A DNA stretch of 64,000 nt from assembly GCA_031374935.1 (NCBI GenBank), contig JANMHB010000093.1, positions 1 to 64,000 on the forward strand. The letters run 5' to 3'. The notes beneath the pieces were generated by a model. That model saw nothing but the letters and a program-made list of their open reading frames with translations, ran no database searches and was not told the origin of the DNA. Position numbers and translations under genes: made by a program. The DNA is from JACMLX01 sp031374935 (lineage in GTDB: Bacteria > Gemmatimonadota > Gemmatimonadetes > Gemmatimonadales > Gemmatimonadaceae). Positions within the stretch are counted from its first letter, which is position 1. Every line of letters starts with the position of its first letter. Below, in pieces: positions 25,708 through 34,607 of this stretch.

Positions 25708-26013
25708 TCAGCGATCCCGCAGCGCGCGGCGGATCGAGTCGTAGGTGCCCTTCAGGCGGGTGGCGGCGGTTTCGAAGTAGAGCTGTTCGTTTGCCAGCGC
25801 CGCCATTTCCTGCTCGGTGTCCACTGGTCCGCGTTCACCCGAGACGGCCGCCGCCGCTGTGCTTCCGGCCGGCAGCGCGAACCCGTCCTTGTTTACCACG
25901 GTGGCGTTGGCGACCCGATCGGCGATCTGACGATGCCGGAGAGCGCTCTGGTCCATGGCTTCCCTGATGGAGCCGGCCGAGGAGACCCGATTGATGAAGT
26001 TGAAGAGCGCCAT
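25708..26013 (-). CDS. flgB: Flagellar basal-body rod protein FlgB
   Basis: 101 residues from MALFNFINRV. The pattern is QSALRHRQIADRVANATV...KDGF, then ALANEQLYFETAATRLKGTYDSIRRAL, a compact FlgB lacking part of the usual insertion. The longer reading from an ATG at 26052 is rejected: the -12 element of the sigma54 promoter lies at 26058, so that codon would fall before or at the transcription start. First gene of the long rod, MS-ring, export and hook unit. Confidence 0.9.
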   Translation of the reverse strand: MALFNFINRVSSAGSIREAMDQSALRHRQIADRVANATVVNKDGFALPAGSTAAAAVSGERGPVDTEQEMAALANEQLYFETAATRLKGTYDSIRRALRDR

Positions 26014-26057
26014 GATCCGGAACCGAGGTGAAGGGACACGCGTCGGGATCATGAGAA

Positions 26058-26073
26058 AGCACGGCCGGTGCCA
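26058..26073 (-). promoter_or_regulatory. Sigma54 (-24/-12) promoter of the flgB operon
   Basis: The minus strand reads TGGCACCGGCCGTGCT, one mismatch from consensus and nearly identical to the fliQ promoter. It is 45 bases upstream of the flgB ATG. Confidence 0.8.
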
Positions 26074-26446
26074 GTCGAGGTCGTGGCGAGCCTGGTGTCA
26101 GACTCAGCAGTGGAACGTGTTGTTTCAGAACATGTTGCAGTACCGCGTGGCCGTTACGCTGCGCCGAGTCGGACGGCGCGATGGCGCGGCAGAGCTGGCT
26201 GTTCCGGCAAGTTGTGCCGAGTGTGGTATGGCGCGTCTTGCCGCCCGTCGGGCGCACGGTGGTCGGCGCGATTGGAACCAGGTGGCGTCATGGCGGTTGT
26301 ACGTCTGACTCGTGCATCCGATAAGCTTCGGCGGTGCGTGACGAGGTGCAGCTGCGGCAGTCTTCTGGCGTGGCGTGTGTCCCGAACCCGTTTCCGCTGT
26401 TCCCGCCTCCTCGTTTCCCGCCTGCGCTGCCGCAGGATTGCAGAAC
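26074..26446. other. Intergenic region upstream of flgB and of the acyl-CoA dehydrogenase gene
   Basis: No gene seen. The TAAGTC-type dyad of the other sigma54 units is not recognisable here. Instead AACGTGTTG (26114-26122) and AACATGTTG (26129-26137) form a direct repeat with 15-base periodicity, about 45-65 bases upstream of the -24 element. Each contains a near-palindromic AACRTGTT. It could be a different or degenerate activator site. Confidence 0.35.
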
Positions 26447-27814
26447 ATGGCTACCGAGATCCTGTCACAGAGCGAACTCCTGACGCAGCTCGACCCACGC
26501 GTTGCCTCCGTCGTCGCGCGGCTGTCGGATCGGCCTGAGCTGGCCCCGCTGCTCGAGCAGTTGCTGGCGCTCGATGGCCCGGCGCTGGCCCGCGCCAAGC
26601 GCTCACTCGTCAAGGCGAAGGTTGCTGCACCCGCGGCGCCGGAGATCGACATCGATTTCCTTCGCCTGTTGCGCGAACTGCCCGCCGACCTGGAATCGGC
26701 GCGCCTGCGCGCGCGGGAGTTCATGGAGCGGGAGGTCGAACCGATCGCAAACGACTACTGGGAGCGGGCGGAGTTTCCGTACCACCTGATTCCCGAGTTC
26801 GCATCGCTCGATTTGCTGGCGTCGATTTTCCCGATCGCCGACGATGGATCAGTCCGGCATGATTCGGTGGCGGAAGGGGTTCTGACGATGGAGCTGGCCC
26901 GTGTGGACTGCTCGTTCGCGACCTTTCTGGGTGTGCATGGCGGGCTGGCCTTCGGGTCAATTCTGCTGTGTGGCTCGAAGGAGCAGCAGGAGGAGTGGCT
27001 TCCGAAGATGCGTCGCTGGGAGACCCTTGGCGCGTTCGGGTTGACGGAGCCGGATGTTGGATCAGGCGTTGCTGGCGGCATTACGACAACATGCCGGCGC
27101 GATGGTGACTCGTGGATCATTGACGGCGAGAAGCGATGGATCGGCAACTCGACCTTCGGCGATTTCGTCGTCGTCTGGGCCCGTGACGTGGCTGATCAGC
27201 AGGTCAAGGGCTTCATCGTCGAGACCAGCACACCTGGCTACTCGGTCAGGAAGATGGAAGGAAAGATTGCGCAGCGGACGCTGCAGAACGGGCACATCAC
27301 GCTGGACCATGTGCGCGTCAGCGAGCAGCATCGGCTGCAGCGGGCCAACGGCTTCAAGGATGTGGCGCGGGTGCTGGGCATGACCCGGGTTGGCGTGGCA
27401 TGGATTGCCGTCGGCTGCGCGGCTGGCGCCTACGAACGTGCGCTGGCCTATACCCAGCGCCGGACCCAGTTCGGCCGTCCACTGGGCAGCTTCCAGCTGA
27501 TCCAGTCGATGCTGGCCAAGATGGTTGGCAAGCTCTCCTCGATGCAGGCGATGGCGCTGCAGGTGAGCCGGCTGCAGAACGCGGGTCGGTGCGAGGAGCA
27601 CCATTCCGCGCTCGCCAAGCAGTTCTGCGCCGCCCAATGTCGCGAGGTGGTGGCGCTGGCCCGGGAGTCCATGGGGGGCAATGGTATTCTCCTGGACCAT
27701 TCCGTGGCGCGGTTCTTCGCCGACGCCGAGGCCATTTACTCGTACGAAGGGTCGAACGAGATCAACACCCTGATCGTGGGTCGGGCGCTGACCGGGCACG
27801 GGGCGTTCGTCTGA
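26447..27814 (+). CDS. Acyl-CoA dehydrogenase, glutaryl-CoA dehydrogenase-like
   Basis: 455 residues from MATEILSQ. After a helical N-terminal extension of about 65 residues comes a full flavin-dependent acyl-CoA dehydrogenase: LGAFGLTEPDVGSG (FAD/substrate loop), WIIDGEKRWIGN, YTQRRTQFGRPL, MGGNGILLDHSVARFFADAEAIYSYEGSNEIN. The Glu of YEGSNEIN is the likely catalytic base, and this plus GRALTG at the end resembles glutaryl-CoA dehydrogenase. The enzyme oxidises an acyl-CoA to the enoyl-CoA and passes electrons to ETF. The exact substrate is uncertain. Monocistronic and unrelated to the flagellar genes. Confidence 0.88.
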   Translation: MATEILSQSELLTQLDPRVASVVARLSDRPELAPLLEQLLALDGPALARAKRSLVKAKVAAPAAPEIDIDFLRLLRELPADLESARLRAREFMEREVEPIANDYWERAEFPYHLIPEFASLDLLASIFPIADDGSVRHDSVAEGVLTMELARVDCSFATFLGVHGGLAFGSILLCGSKEQQEEWLPKMRRWETLGAFGLTEPDVGSGVAGGITTTCRRDGDSWIIDGEKRWIGNSTFGDFVVVWARDVADQQVKGFIVETSTPGYSVRKMEGKIAQRTLQNGHITLDHVRVSEQHRLQRANGFKDVARVLGMTRVGVAWIAVGCAAGAYERALAYTQRRTQFGRPLGSFQLIQSMLAKMVGKLSSMQAMALQVSRLQNAGRCEEHHSALAKQFCAAQCREVVALARESMGGNGILLDHSVARFFADAEAIYSYEGSNEINTLIVGRALTGHGAFV

Positions 27815-27859
27815 CGTGACCGGCCGGACGACGCCCGACGGCCGCGTTGGTTGACAGCC

Positions 27860-27974
27860 GCGATGGGGACGGACCCCCCGACGCGATGGGGACGGACTCC
27901 CCGACGCGATGGGGACGGACTCTCCGACGCGATGGGGACGGACCCCCCGACCCGATGGGGACGGACCCCCCGAC
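27860..27974. repeat. 23-bp tandem repeat, five copies
   Basis: Unit GCGATGGGGACGGACCCCCC plus GAC, five consecutive copies with one or two changes each. It lies 45 bases after the acyl-CoA dehydrogenase stop, within a 399-base gap (27815-28213) that holds no convincing gene. There are no spacers, so it is not a CRISPR array. Confidence 0.9.
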
Positions 27975-28213
27975 GCCGTATCCCGGTGTTCGCGTCGACC
28001 ATCGTGCCTTGTCGCTCGCGCCGTCACGCTAACGACGACGCCCTGAATCCCGGTCTCCGCGCGCCCCGCCAGCGGCCGTCGCTCTGACGTGCGCGGACTG
28101 CGATCTCCCGACCGCTGTTGGCCGATCAGGAGCGTGGCCGCAGGCCGCTCTTGGTCAGTGACGAACCACTACCGCGCGATGAGCGTCACTTCTTGCGAGC
28201 CGCCGCCCGACAC

Positions 28214-28821
28214 CTACCGGCAACAGGAACAGTCGAAGACCGTCAGGTCCGGCGATACCTCCTTCACCAGCCCCATCACCTGAGTGAGGGGCAGGTCCGC
28301 CTTGAAGAGGCGATTGCGCACCGTGACCACAGCCGGTGTCTTGTTGGCCGCCACGGCCCTGGCGAGGCTCCGCTTGGCTCTGTCGTTGCCCTGCTCGGTC
28401 GCCTTCTTAAGCTGCGCGGCGCTCGTTTCTCGCGCCGCGAAGGATCTTGCGATGGTCTGCGCGATCAACGAATACGTCTCGCCTGCCGAGCTGTGGCGGC
28501 CCTGGTACTTGCTGAGGCAGTAGTCGAAACACTCGTCGCCTTCACTCAGGATCTCGCGCGGCACGGCCTCATTGTAGTAGACGTTCTTGAAGCCGGGATC
28601 GAGCACACAGAATGTGTCCTCCGAGTAGAACCGCATGACGGTGTCCGCCGGGACGCGAAAGACGCTCGCATTCTTCTTCTCGCGGCCACCATGGGCCGAA
28701 AGATGCACGTCCGTGAGTCGTCGTGCGCTTTGAACAGGTAGAGCCGGTCGCTGACATTGAAAACGGTCTGGCCTGAGTGATCCGCGAGTTCCCTGATGTC
28801 CGACTTGCCGAAGAACGCCAT
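28214..28821 (-). pseudogene. Frameshifted gene, putative adhesin Stv-like protein
   Basis: The first 38 codons (MAFFGKSDIRELADHS ... KAHDDSRT) and the rest (DVHLSAHGGREKKNAS ... FDCSCCR) lie in different frames. Joining them by one base near 28708-28720 gives a continuous ~202-residue protein. The joined sequence has SAHGG, then FRVPADTVMRFYSEDT, VLDPG and LSKYQGRHSSAGETYSLIAQ, which resembles the Stv putative-adhesin domain as I remember it. The C-terminus has a Cys cluster. No slippery heptamer is visible, so mutation or sequencing error is more likely than programmed frameshifting. Family assignment is tentative. Confidence 0.55.
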
Positions 28822-29682
28822 GGGGAAATCCTTCCTGTGGGAGAACGAAGCCGGCGACAACGAGGAACCGCGAACACCCAAGCGCCGCCTCCGCCTGCAT
28901 CAGGGCGATGATTGACGCGCCCGACATGGTTTGATCGGGCGAACGCCAAGACGCATCCGGTATCGGGCCTGCGCCCCCCCCAGCCGCGGAGGCAGGCACC
29001 GTGGTGAGCCAGTGCACGCCGGCAGCGTTCGTCGCGTCGGTTCGGGCCGGATCGGTCCATGGTCTGGCGTTCACCACGCGCTCGATGAAACCATCGGTCA
29101 CGGTTTCGGTTCACCGCGTGCGTCACGTACGACACCCCCGCGCAACGTGGCGTGCCCACCATGGTGCTCTCTCGGTCGCCGCAGTGCGCGGGACGCCATG
29201 CGACGCTGTCGGAGTGTGCGAAGTGTGCGCCGTGCACATTACCGCTGACCGGGGCGCAGATGGCGTCGCGGGTCGGGACAGGAAACTCGATCGCAGTGGT
29301 GCCGAGCTGAGGTCGAGGTCTCCCGCCGCGCAACGGCACGGCGTGTCAATGCAGCGATCGCCATGCACGGGCCGCCGCGCGGATTTCGCGCTGCGATCGT
29401 GGTCTGCGCCTGATGCTACAACCCGCTGACCACGTGTATCCCCCTTGTCCTGCTTTCGCGCGACGACGACGACGACCGCCTGATGGGAGCAGTCCGACCT
29501 GCTGGCTCCGATGGCGCCTCGCCGTTGCAGCCGTCGAAGGCGACCGGTCTGGGCAAGTCGAGTCTCCAGCACTCCGTCCCCCACGGGAAGAATGACATGC
29601 AGCTCGGCGTGCTCGAGCGGGTGGCGGCGCAGCGACGTGCGACGCTCGTCGAACCGCCGCGCCGGCCGAATTGCTCGGGCGG
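28822..29682. other. Gene-poor region of about 860 bases
   Basis: Open frames here are short, overlap on both strands and show no family patterns. It contains one copy of the dispersed 59-base repeat (29275-29333). Otherwise nothing recognised. Confidence 0.5.
29275..29333. repeat. Dispersed repeat, copy 1
   Basis: Begins GGGACAGGAAACTCGATCG and ends GTCTCCCgCCGCGCAA. About 88% identical by eye to 32031-32088. Same orientation; the two copies flank the S9 peptidase gene. Confidence 0.7.
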
Positions 29683-31857
29683 CTACGGCAGCGGTGCGCG
29701 CGCCGGCATCAGCTTGCGCTCCAGATACTCGGCGATGGCGGTGTTCACGCGCTTCTGATTGGCGTGCATCATGAAGTGATGCGTATCGTCGACGATGGTG
29801 ATTTCTTCGAACGACACCCCCTGCGCGCGCAGCCGTTGCACCAGATCGACCGTCTGGCCGAAGCGGACGTTGCGATCATCGTCAGCGTGGATCAGCAGGA
29901 CTGGTGATTTCCACGTCGCCACGGCGCTCACCGGCGACGCGTTCCACGCGGTGCGCGCCAGCTCATCGAGTTCCGCCGCCGTCCGCTCGAAGCGCCATGA
30001 TGTGCCGCCGAATCGGGCCCCCGCGTCGGCGGTCATGTCGTGCACGCCATGGATGTCCACACCGGCCGCGAAGATGTTCGAGTTGCGACCCAGTGCGAGC
30101 GCGGTGAGGTAGCCGCCGTAGCTGCCGCCGTAGATCCCGATGCGTGCCGGATCCACGTTCGACTGCTGCCGCAACCAGTGGCCGGCCGCTTCGACGTCGA
30201 GATACTCCGACGCACCAGCGGCTCCACCGCGCGCCGGCCAGTGGAAGTCGTGCCCGTAGCCGATGCCCAGTCGATAGTTGATCGAGAGGACCACGAAGCC
30301 TCGACTCGCGAGATACTGGTTCATCGCGTATGCGTTCCAGTAGTAGTCGCCGTAGTGCCAGCCAAGCAGCATCTGTCGTTGCGGACCGCCGTGGACATAT
30401 ACCACCGCCGCTTTCCGCGCGGGCCCGCCGGCCGGCGGTTCGAACAGCTGTGCGTGCACGCGCTGCCCGTCGCTGGCCGTGTAGATGATCTGCTTCGGTG
30501 TCACGAGCTGCGTCGCTGGAAACGACGACGGAACCAGCGACTCACCGATGTAGCGGCGCGCTGCCGCGGGCTCACCGTCCACGACGAATGGGACCGGTGC
30601 ACGCTGTGCACCGCCACCGATGCCGGCGATACGACCGGTCGCGAGGGATACGGGCATCCACTCAAGGCCGGTTCCCGGCGTCAGCACGGTTGGCGCTGCC
30701 TTGTCGATCGGCACGCGCACGATGTGCCGGCGATCGAGATCGCCCGGTGTCGTGCCGAGGTTACCCGCGTACAGGGCGTACCGCTTGTCGGCGCTGAGGC
30801 TGACGTGCTCCGCCAGGTGGTCACCGGGGGTGAGCAGCATCGGCGCTTCGCGCCCGTCAGCCGACATCGAGTAGAGGTGCGGCCAGCCGTCGTGATAGGA
30901 CAGGAATACAATGCGGTCCGCTGCCGCCCAGTGAAGGTTCACGCCGCCGTCGGACGAGGGCACACTGGCCTTCACGGTGGTGTCGCTTGCCCAGCGCTGC
31001 GCGGCGATCCCCGTGCTGGCATCGGCGATCCAGAGGCTCCACGGCGACGCCTGCCGTTCGAGTGTCCGAGCCGGTGGTCCGCCGGCGCCAGGGCGTCGCG
31101 CGAAGACGATTCGCGTGCCGTCGCTGGACCAGCGCGGCGACCAGTCACGTGTGGTGGATGGCGACACATACAGCAGCGGCGTCTTGTCATCGGTGTAGAT
31201 CGCGATGAAGGCGTGATCGCCGCGTGACGAGACGAACGCGATGCGTGATCCATCGGGCGAGAACTGCGCCTCGCTGGCACTGCCACGCTGTTCGAACAGT
31301 TTGCTCGCCGGTGTCGACCCATCGATCGGGACCTGCCAGAGCTGTCGTGCGCGCTCGAAGACGACCACGTCGCTGCGCGGCGAGATGACGGGATTGACGC
31401 CTTCGCCCAATGACACCGGGGGGCCGCCCGCGAAGGGCACGGACCAGATGGTGGTCCTGGCGGGATTGGTGGCAGCGGTTGGATTGACCGGGAGTTCGTC
31501 ATCCCGGTTCGAGCCGAAGTCACCGCCGCGCATGTAGACCACGCGCTGGCCGTCGCGCGAAATCTGCACCTCATTGAGTTCCTGCCCGTCATCAGCGTCG
31601 TAGCCGGTCAGGCGTCGGGCGGTGAACGCTGGCCCTTCGGCCACCCAGATGTTGCGCAACCCACGCTCGTTCAACGTCCAGGCAAGCCGCTCGCCAGTGA
31701 CCGAGGCCGTGAGGTTGGAAGCGTAGGGTGCGCTCATGACCTCGTCGAGGGTGAATCTCGCGACGGAGCGCGCGGAGGGCTGTGCCTGCAACGTGTGTGA
31801 GGCGAGCGACAGCGCGACCGCCGCTGAAGCGATACGTGACATCGTATGACGGAGCAC
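29683..31857 (-). CDS. Secreted S9-family prolyl oligopeptidase-type peptidase
   Basis: 724 residues. A signal peptide (MSRIASAAVALSLASHTLQAQ; start 31857 or 31842) is followed by a beta-propeller region with several WD40/PD40-like blades (EAQFSPDGSRIAFVSSRGD, SPRWSSDGTRIVFARR). The C-terminal alpha/beta hydrolase has the triad Ser in GIYGGSYGGY, Asp in HADDDRNV and His in DDTHHFMMH. Such enzymes cleave short peptides and probably act in the periplasm. It is bracketed by the two copies of a dispersed repeat. Confidence 0.92.
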   Translation of the reverse strand: MLRHTMSRIASAAVALSLASHTLQAQPSARSVARFTLDEVMSAPYASNLTASVTGERLAWTLNERGLRNIWVAEGPAFTARRLTGYDADDGQELNEVQISRDGQRVVYMRGGDFGSNRDDELPVNPTAATNPARTTIWSVPFAGGPPVSLGEGVNPVISPRSDVVVFERARQLWQVPIDGSTPASKLFEQRGSASEAQFSPDGSRIAFVSSRGDHAFIAIYTDDKTPLLYVSPSTTRDWSPRWSSDGTRIVFARRPGAGGPPARTLERQASPWSLWIADASTGIAAQRWASDTTVKASVPSSDGGVNLHWAAADRIVFLSYHDGWPHLYSMSADGREAPMLLTPGDHLAEHVSLSADKRYALYAGNLGTTPGDLDRRHIVRVPIDKAAPTVLTPGTGLEWMPVSLATGRIAGIGGGAQRAPVPFVVDGEPAAARRYIGESLVPSSFPATQLVTPKQIIYTASDGQRVHAQLFEPPAGGPARKAAVVYVHGGPQRQMLLGWHYGDYYWNAYAMNQYLASRGFVVLSINYRLGIGYGHDFHWPARGGAAGASEYLDVEAAGHWLRQQSNVDPARIGIYGGSYGGYLTALALGRNSNIFAAGVDIHGVHDMTADAGARFGGTSWRFERTAAELDELARTAWNASPVSAVATWKSPVLLIHADDDRNVRFGQTVDLVQRLRAQGVSFEEITIVDDTHHFMMHANQKRVNTAIAEYLERKLMPARAPLP

Positions 31858-31889
31858 GACGGACCTCGATGGTTGTGGTAAGTGACGTG

Positions 31890-31927
31890 TCGCAGTGCGG
31901 AGCGCGTTACTGATCGCAGTGCGGAGC
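31890..31927. repeat. 14-bp direct repeat upstream of the S9 peptidase
   Basis: TCGCAGTGCGGAGC occurs at 31890-31903 and 31914-31927, 33-70 bases upstream of the peptidase start. The spacing of 24 bases would suit a regulator binding site, but no regulator is indicated. Confidence 0.45.
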
Positions 31928-32030
31928 AGACCAGCACCGTGACCTGGTTACCGAGTCCGACAGCGGAGTCGAGGACGTTCGTGCAGATCAGGGCGACCAG
32001 GCGCTCCTTGGGATCGGCGCAGTAGGTCGC

Positions 32031-32088
32031 GGGACAGGAAACTCGATCGGAGTGGGGCGAGCTTAGGCCGCGGTCTCCCACCGCGCAA
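32031..32088. repeat. Dispersed repeat, copy 2
   Basis: Begins GGGACAGGAAACTCGATCG and ends GTCTCCCaCCGCGCAA. It lies in the 547-base gap 31858-32404, which holds no clear gene. One antisense frame nearby (ATYCADPKERLVALICTNVL) looks like the end of a decayed serine-hydrolase gene. Confidence 0.7.
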
Positions 32089-32404
32089 GCTCCGGTGCGC
32101 CACCGGACACCACGGGCCGTTGCGACGGATACGCGCTGATACGGTGCAGCGCGCGCGGGGGCGTACCGCCACGATGGCTGTGCGGCCTGTCGTCGTTGCA
32201 TTCGGCGCGGCACGCACTGGACGCGCGTTGCCGCGCCCGGGCATTCGCTGGCGCGGCGTGAATCGCGCCGCGCTTCAGGGTGCGCGGCATGTGTTCGTGG
32301 GCGACGGATGACGGTTCTGAGTCCGGCGCGGCGCAATGACGGATAGCGACTCTGCCTCGGCGCCACCGATCGTCAACTCGCTGACCCTCACCGGTTATCC
32401 GACC

Positions 32405-34405
32405 ATGCTCATCCATGTTCTGCGTGCCGTCGTCGCTCTCCTGACCGCTGTGACCCTCGCCGCCTGCGGCGGCGGTGGCAACGGAGTGACACCTCCGCCG
32501 GTTGGCGTGACCGGCTCATTCCTCGTCACGATCTCTTCGCCGACCCTGACCCTCGCGCCCGGCGCGACTCAGACGCTGATCGTGACCGTGACGCGCACCG
32601 GCGGGTTCTCGGGTGCCGTCGTGCTGGCCGCAGCACCGCTGCCCGCGGGGGTCACGGCGACATTCGCACCGGCCACGGTCTTGGCCGGTGGCACCACCAG
32701 CACCCTCACTCTGGCGGCTGGAGCCACCGCCGTTGCAGCGACGACGGCGATCACTGTCACCGGTTCGGCCAGCGGACTCGGGAATCAGTCGGCGGGTCTG
32801 CAGTTCACGGTCGCGGTACCGAATTCAGGACCGGCCAGCTTTTCAATCACGCCCAGCGTGAGCGGCTTCATCACGCCACCCGCGGCGACACTGGTGCACA
32901 TCCCCACCGTCGCGATCACACGTGACGCCGGCTACACCGGCGCCATCACGTTCACGGTGAGCGGACTTCCGCCGACCCTGGTGCTCGGTGTGACGCCAGC
33001 CACGACCACGGGGAATTCCGTCTCGATCCCGATTCTCAACGCCGGCGCGCCGAGCGGCACGTACACCGCGACCATTCGCGCCGTAGGTGCCGGTGGCGGG
33101 GGCGAGCGGACGGCGCCGGTGCAGATCCTCGTCGGGCCGGCGACGACGGGCAACGTGACCTGGCGTATCTGCTCCAGCGCGCCGCGTTATCCAGCCTGGT
33201 TCGTGGCGGTGAAGGATGGCAACGCAGCGTGGACGCGCGTGATTCCCGGTGACAATGGCACTTCCTATACGTTCAACGTCACGCAGCCGACGGCGTCAGT
33301 GGCGTGGGTCACGATCGATTCCGGTGTCGCACGCACGACGGTGTACAACGCGACGCAGGCCGAGATCACTGCGCTGGCGGCGAGTGACTGCACGCTCTAC
33401 GCCAACGGCAGTTCGCGCACGGCCATCGGCACGGTCACCGGGCTCACGAACAGCCAGCAGTCGCTGGTGAGCATGGGCTGGTGGTCGCTGTCGACGATCA
33501 ATCCGGGCGGGGGCGCGGTGTCCAACTACACGCTGCTCAATCTGCCATCAGGCGCGCTCGATCTGGTGGCGGCGCGCGCGGCGGGTGACCTGACCGGCGA
33601 AGTGATCCCCGATCGCGCCATCATCAGGCGCGGCCTCGATCCGGCGTCGGGCGGGAGCAACACCTTGCTCGACTTCAACTCGGCGGAGGCCTTTGCGCTG
33701 GCACCCGCGACGTGGAGTGTGGGGAATGCAGGCGGCGAGTCGTTCGGCGTGTCGACGTCATTCACGTCCGCGGGTGGAACCAATGGCGCGCTGAGTGGCA
33801 CGCCTGGCCCCGACCGGCCTCCGACCACGCGCACGATCTTCGGCATTCCGTTGGCGAAGACCGTTGCCGGTGACCTGCACCAGGTCGTGCTGACGATCGG
33901 AACGCTCGCGCAGCGGCGTGCGTCCCGGCAGATCATCGCATACTCGCGCACCATTGGTGACCGCAGTCTGTCGTTCGGTCCGGTGCTGCCCGCGCCAAGT
34001 GTGACGGCGGTGTCGGTGACCGGCGCCGGGATGATCCGCGCGCAGGGCACCGTCCCTACCGAGTACAACAGCGGTGTCACGCTGGATGTGAAATCCACCG
34101 GCGCGTTGGCTCGCTTCGCGACCGTGAATTCCACGCGCGGATATCTCGGTGGGACCGGCACGTACGATGTGCGGATGCCGGACCTGACACAGGTGTTCGG
34201 CTGGGATACGAACTGGAACATCCGCCCCGGCGATACGACGAACTGGTGGGTGAGCGGAGGTGGTCCGATCCTCGACTACTTCGATACGCGATTCATCTTC
34301 AGCACCACGCGACGCCTGTATACGGGAGCGCAGACCGGCATCGTGGTGCCGACGGATGGCAGCACATTCCTGATCGGGCGCGCGGCGGGGACGATCACGC
34401 CCTAG
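32405..34405 (+). CDS. Large lipoprotein of unknown function
   Basis: 666 residues. The start MLIHVLRAVVALLTAVTLAAC gives a lipoprotein signal with lipobox LAAC; the longer frame from 32336 would place 23 residues before it. Two or three Ig-like beta-sandwich repeats follow (GSFLVTISSPTLTLAPGATQT, then TVTRTGGFSGAVVLAAAPLPAGV and a second copy AITRDAGYTGAITFTVSGLP). The C-terminal ~400 residues are beta-rich without a recognised enzyme motif. Probably exposed on the cell envelope. Confidence 0.75.
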   Translation: MLIHVLRAVVALLTAVTLAACGGGGNGVTPPPVGVTGSFLVTISSPTLTLAPGATQTLIVTVTRTGGFSGAVVLAAAPLPAGVTATFAPATVLAGGTTSTLTLAAGATAVAATTAITVTGSASGLGNQSAGLQFTVAVPNSGPASFSITPSVSGFITPPAATLVHIPTVAITRDAGYTGAITFTVSGLPPTLVLGVTPATTTGNSVSIPILNAGAPSGTYTATIRAVGAGGGGERTAPVQILVGPATTGNVTWRICSSAPRYPAWFVAVKDGNAAWTRVIPGDNGTSYTFNVTQPTASVAWVTIDSGVARTTVYNATQAEITALAASDCTLYANGSSRTAIGTVTGLTNSQQSLVSMGWWSLSTINPGGGAVSNYTLLNLPSGALDLVAARAAGDLTGEVIPDRAIIRRGLDPASGGSNTLLDFNSAEAFALAPATWSVGNAGGESFGVSTSFTSAGGTNGALSGTPGPDRPPTTRTIFGIPLAKTVAGDLHQVVLTIGTLAQRRASRQIIAYSRTIGDRSLSFGPVLPAPSVTAVSVTGAGMIRAQGTVPTEYNSGVTLDVKSTGALARFATVNSTRGYLGGTGTYDVRMPDLTQVFGWDTNWNIRPGDTTNWWVSGGGPILDYFDTRFIFSTTRRLYTGAQTGIVVPTDGSTFLIGRAAGTITP

Positions 34406-34607
34406 TTGGCCTCGCCGTCGCCGACGGAAGCTGTCGTCAGCGCGCGCTCGCGATGGGCCGCGGTGGCTGGGCCGGAGCATTGCTGGGGTGGTGCCGTTCC
34501 GAACGGCCCGGAAGCTGCTACAGATTGAGGTGGTGTCACACCGCCGATGTCGGCGGCTGGTGCTCCGTCCGTCCCCGATCTGTCACGCCCAGTCCATCCG
34601 ACCGACC

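Noticed and set aside
26013..26052. Upstream ATG (26052) as the flgB start
   Set aside because: It would lie about at or before the transcription start predicted from the -24/-12 element at 26058-26073.
26317..26326. TCCGATAA in the flgB/acyl-CoA dehydrogenase gap as a sigma28 promoter
   Set aside because: The -35 position (TGTACGTC) matches the consensus at only three of eight bases, and the downstream gene is not motility related.
27860..27974. Tandem repeat considered as a CRISPR array
   Set aside because: The repeats are contiguous with no spacers, and no cas genes are nearby.
28822..29682. Overlapping ORFs in the gap upstream of the Stv-like gene
   Set aside because: Arg/Pro/Ser-rich, no family pattern, open on both strands at once, as expected of noncoding GC-rich DNA.
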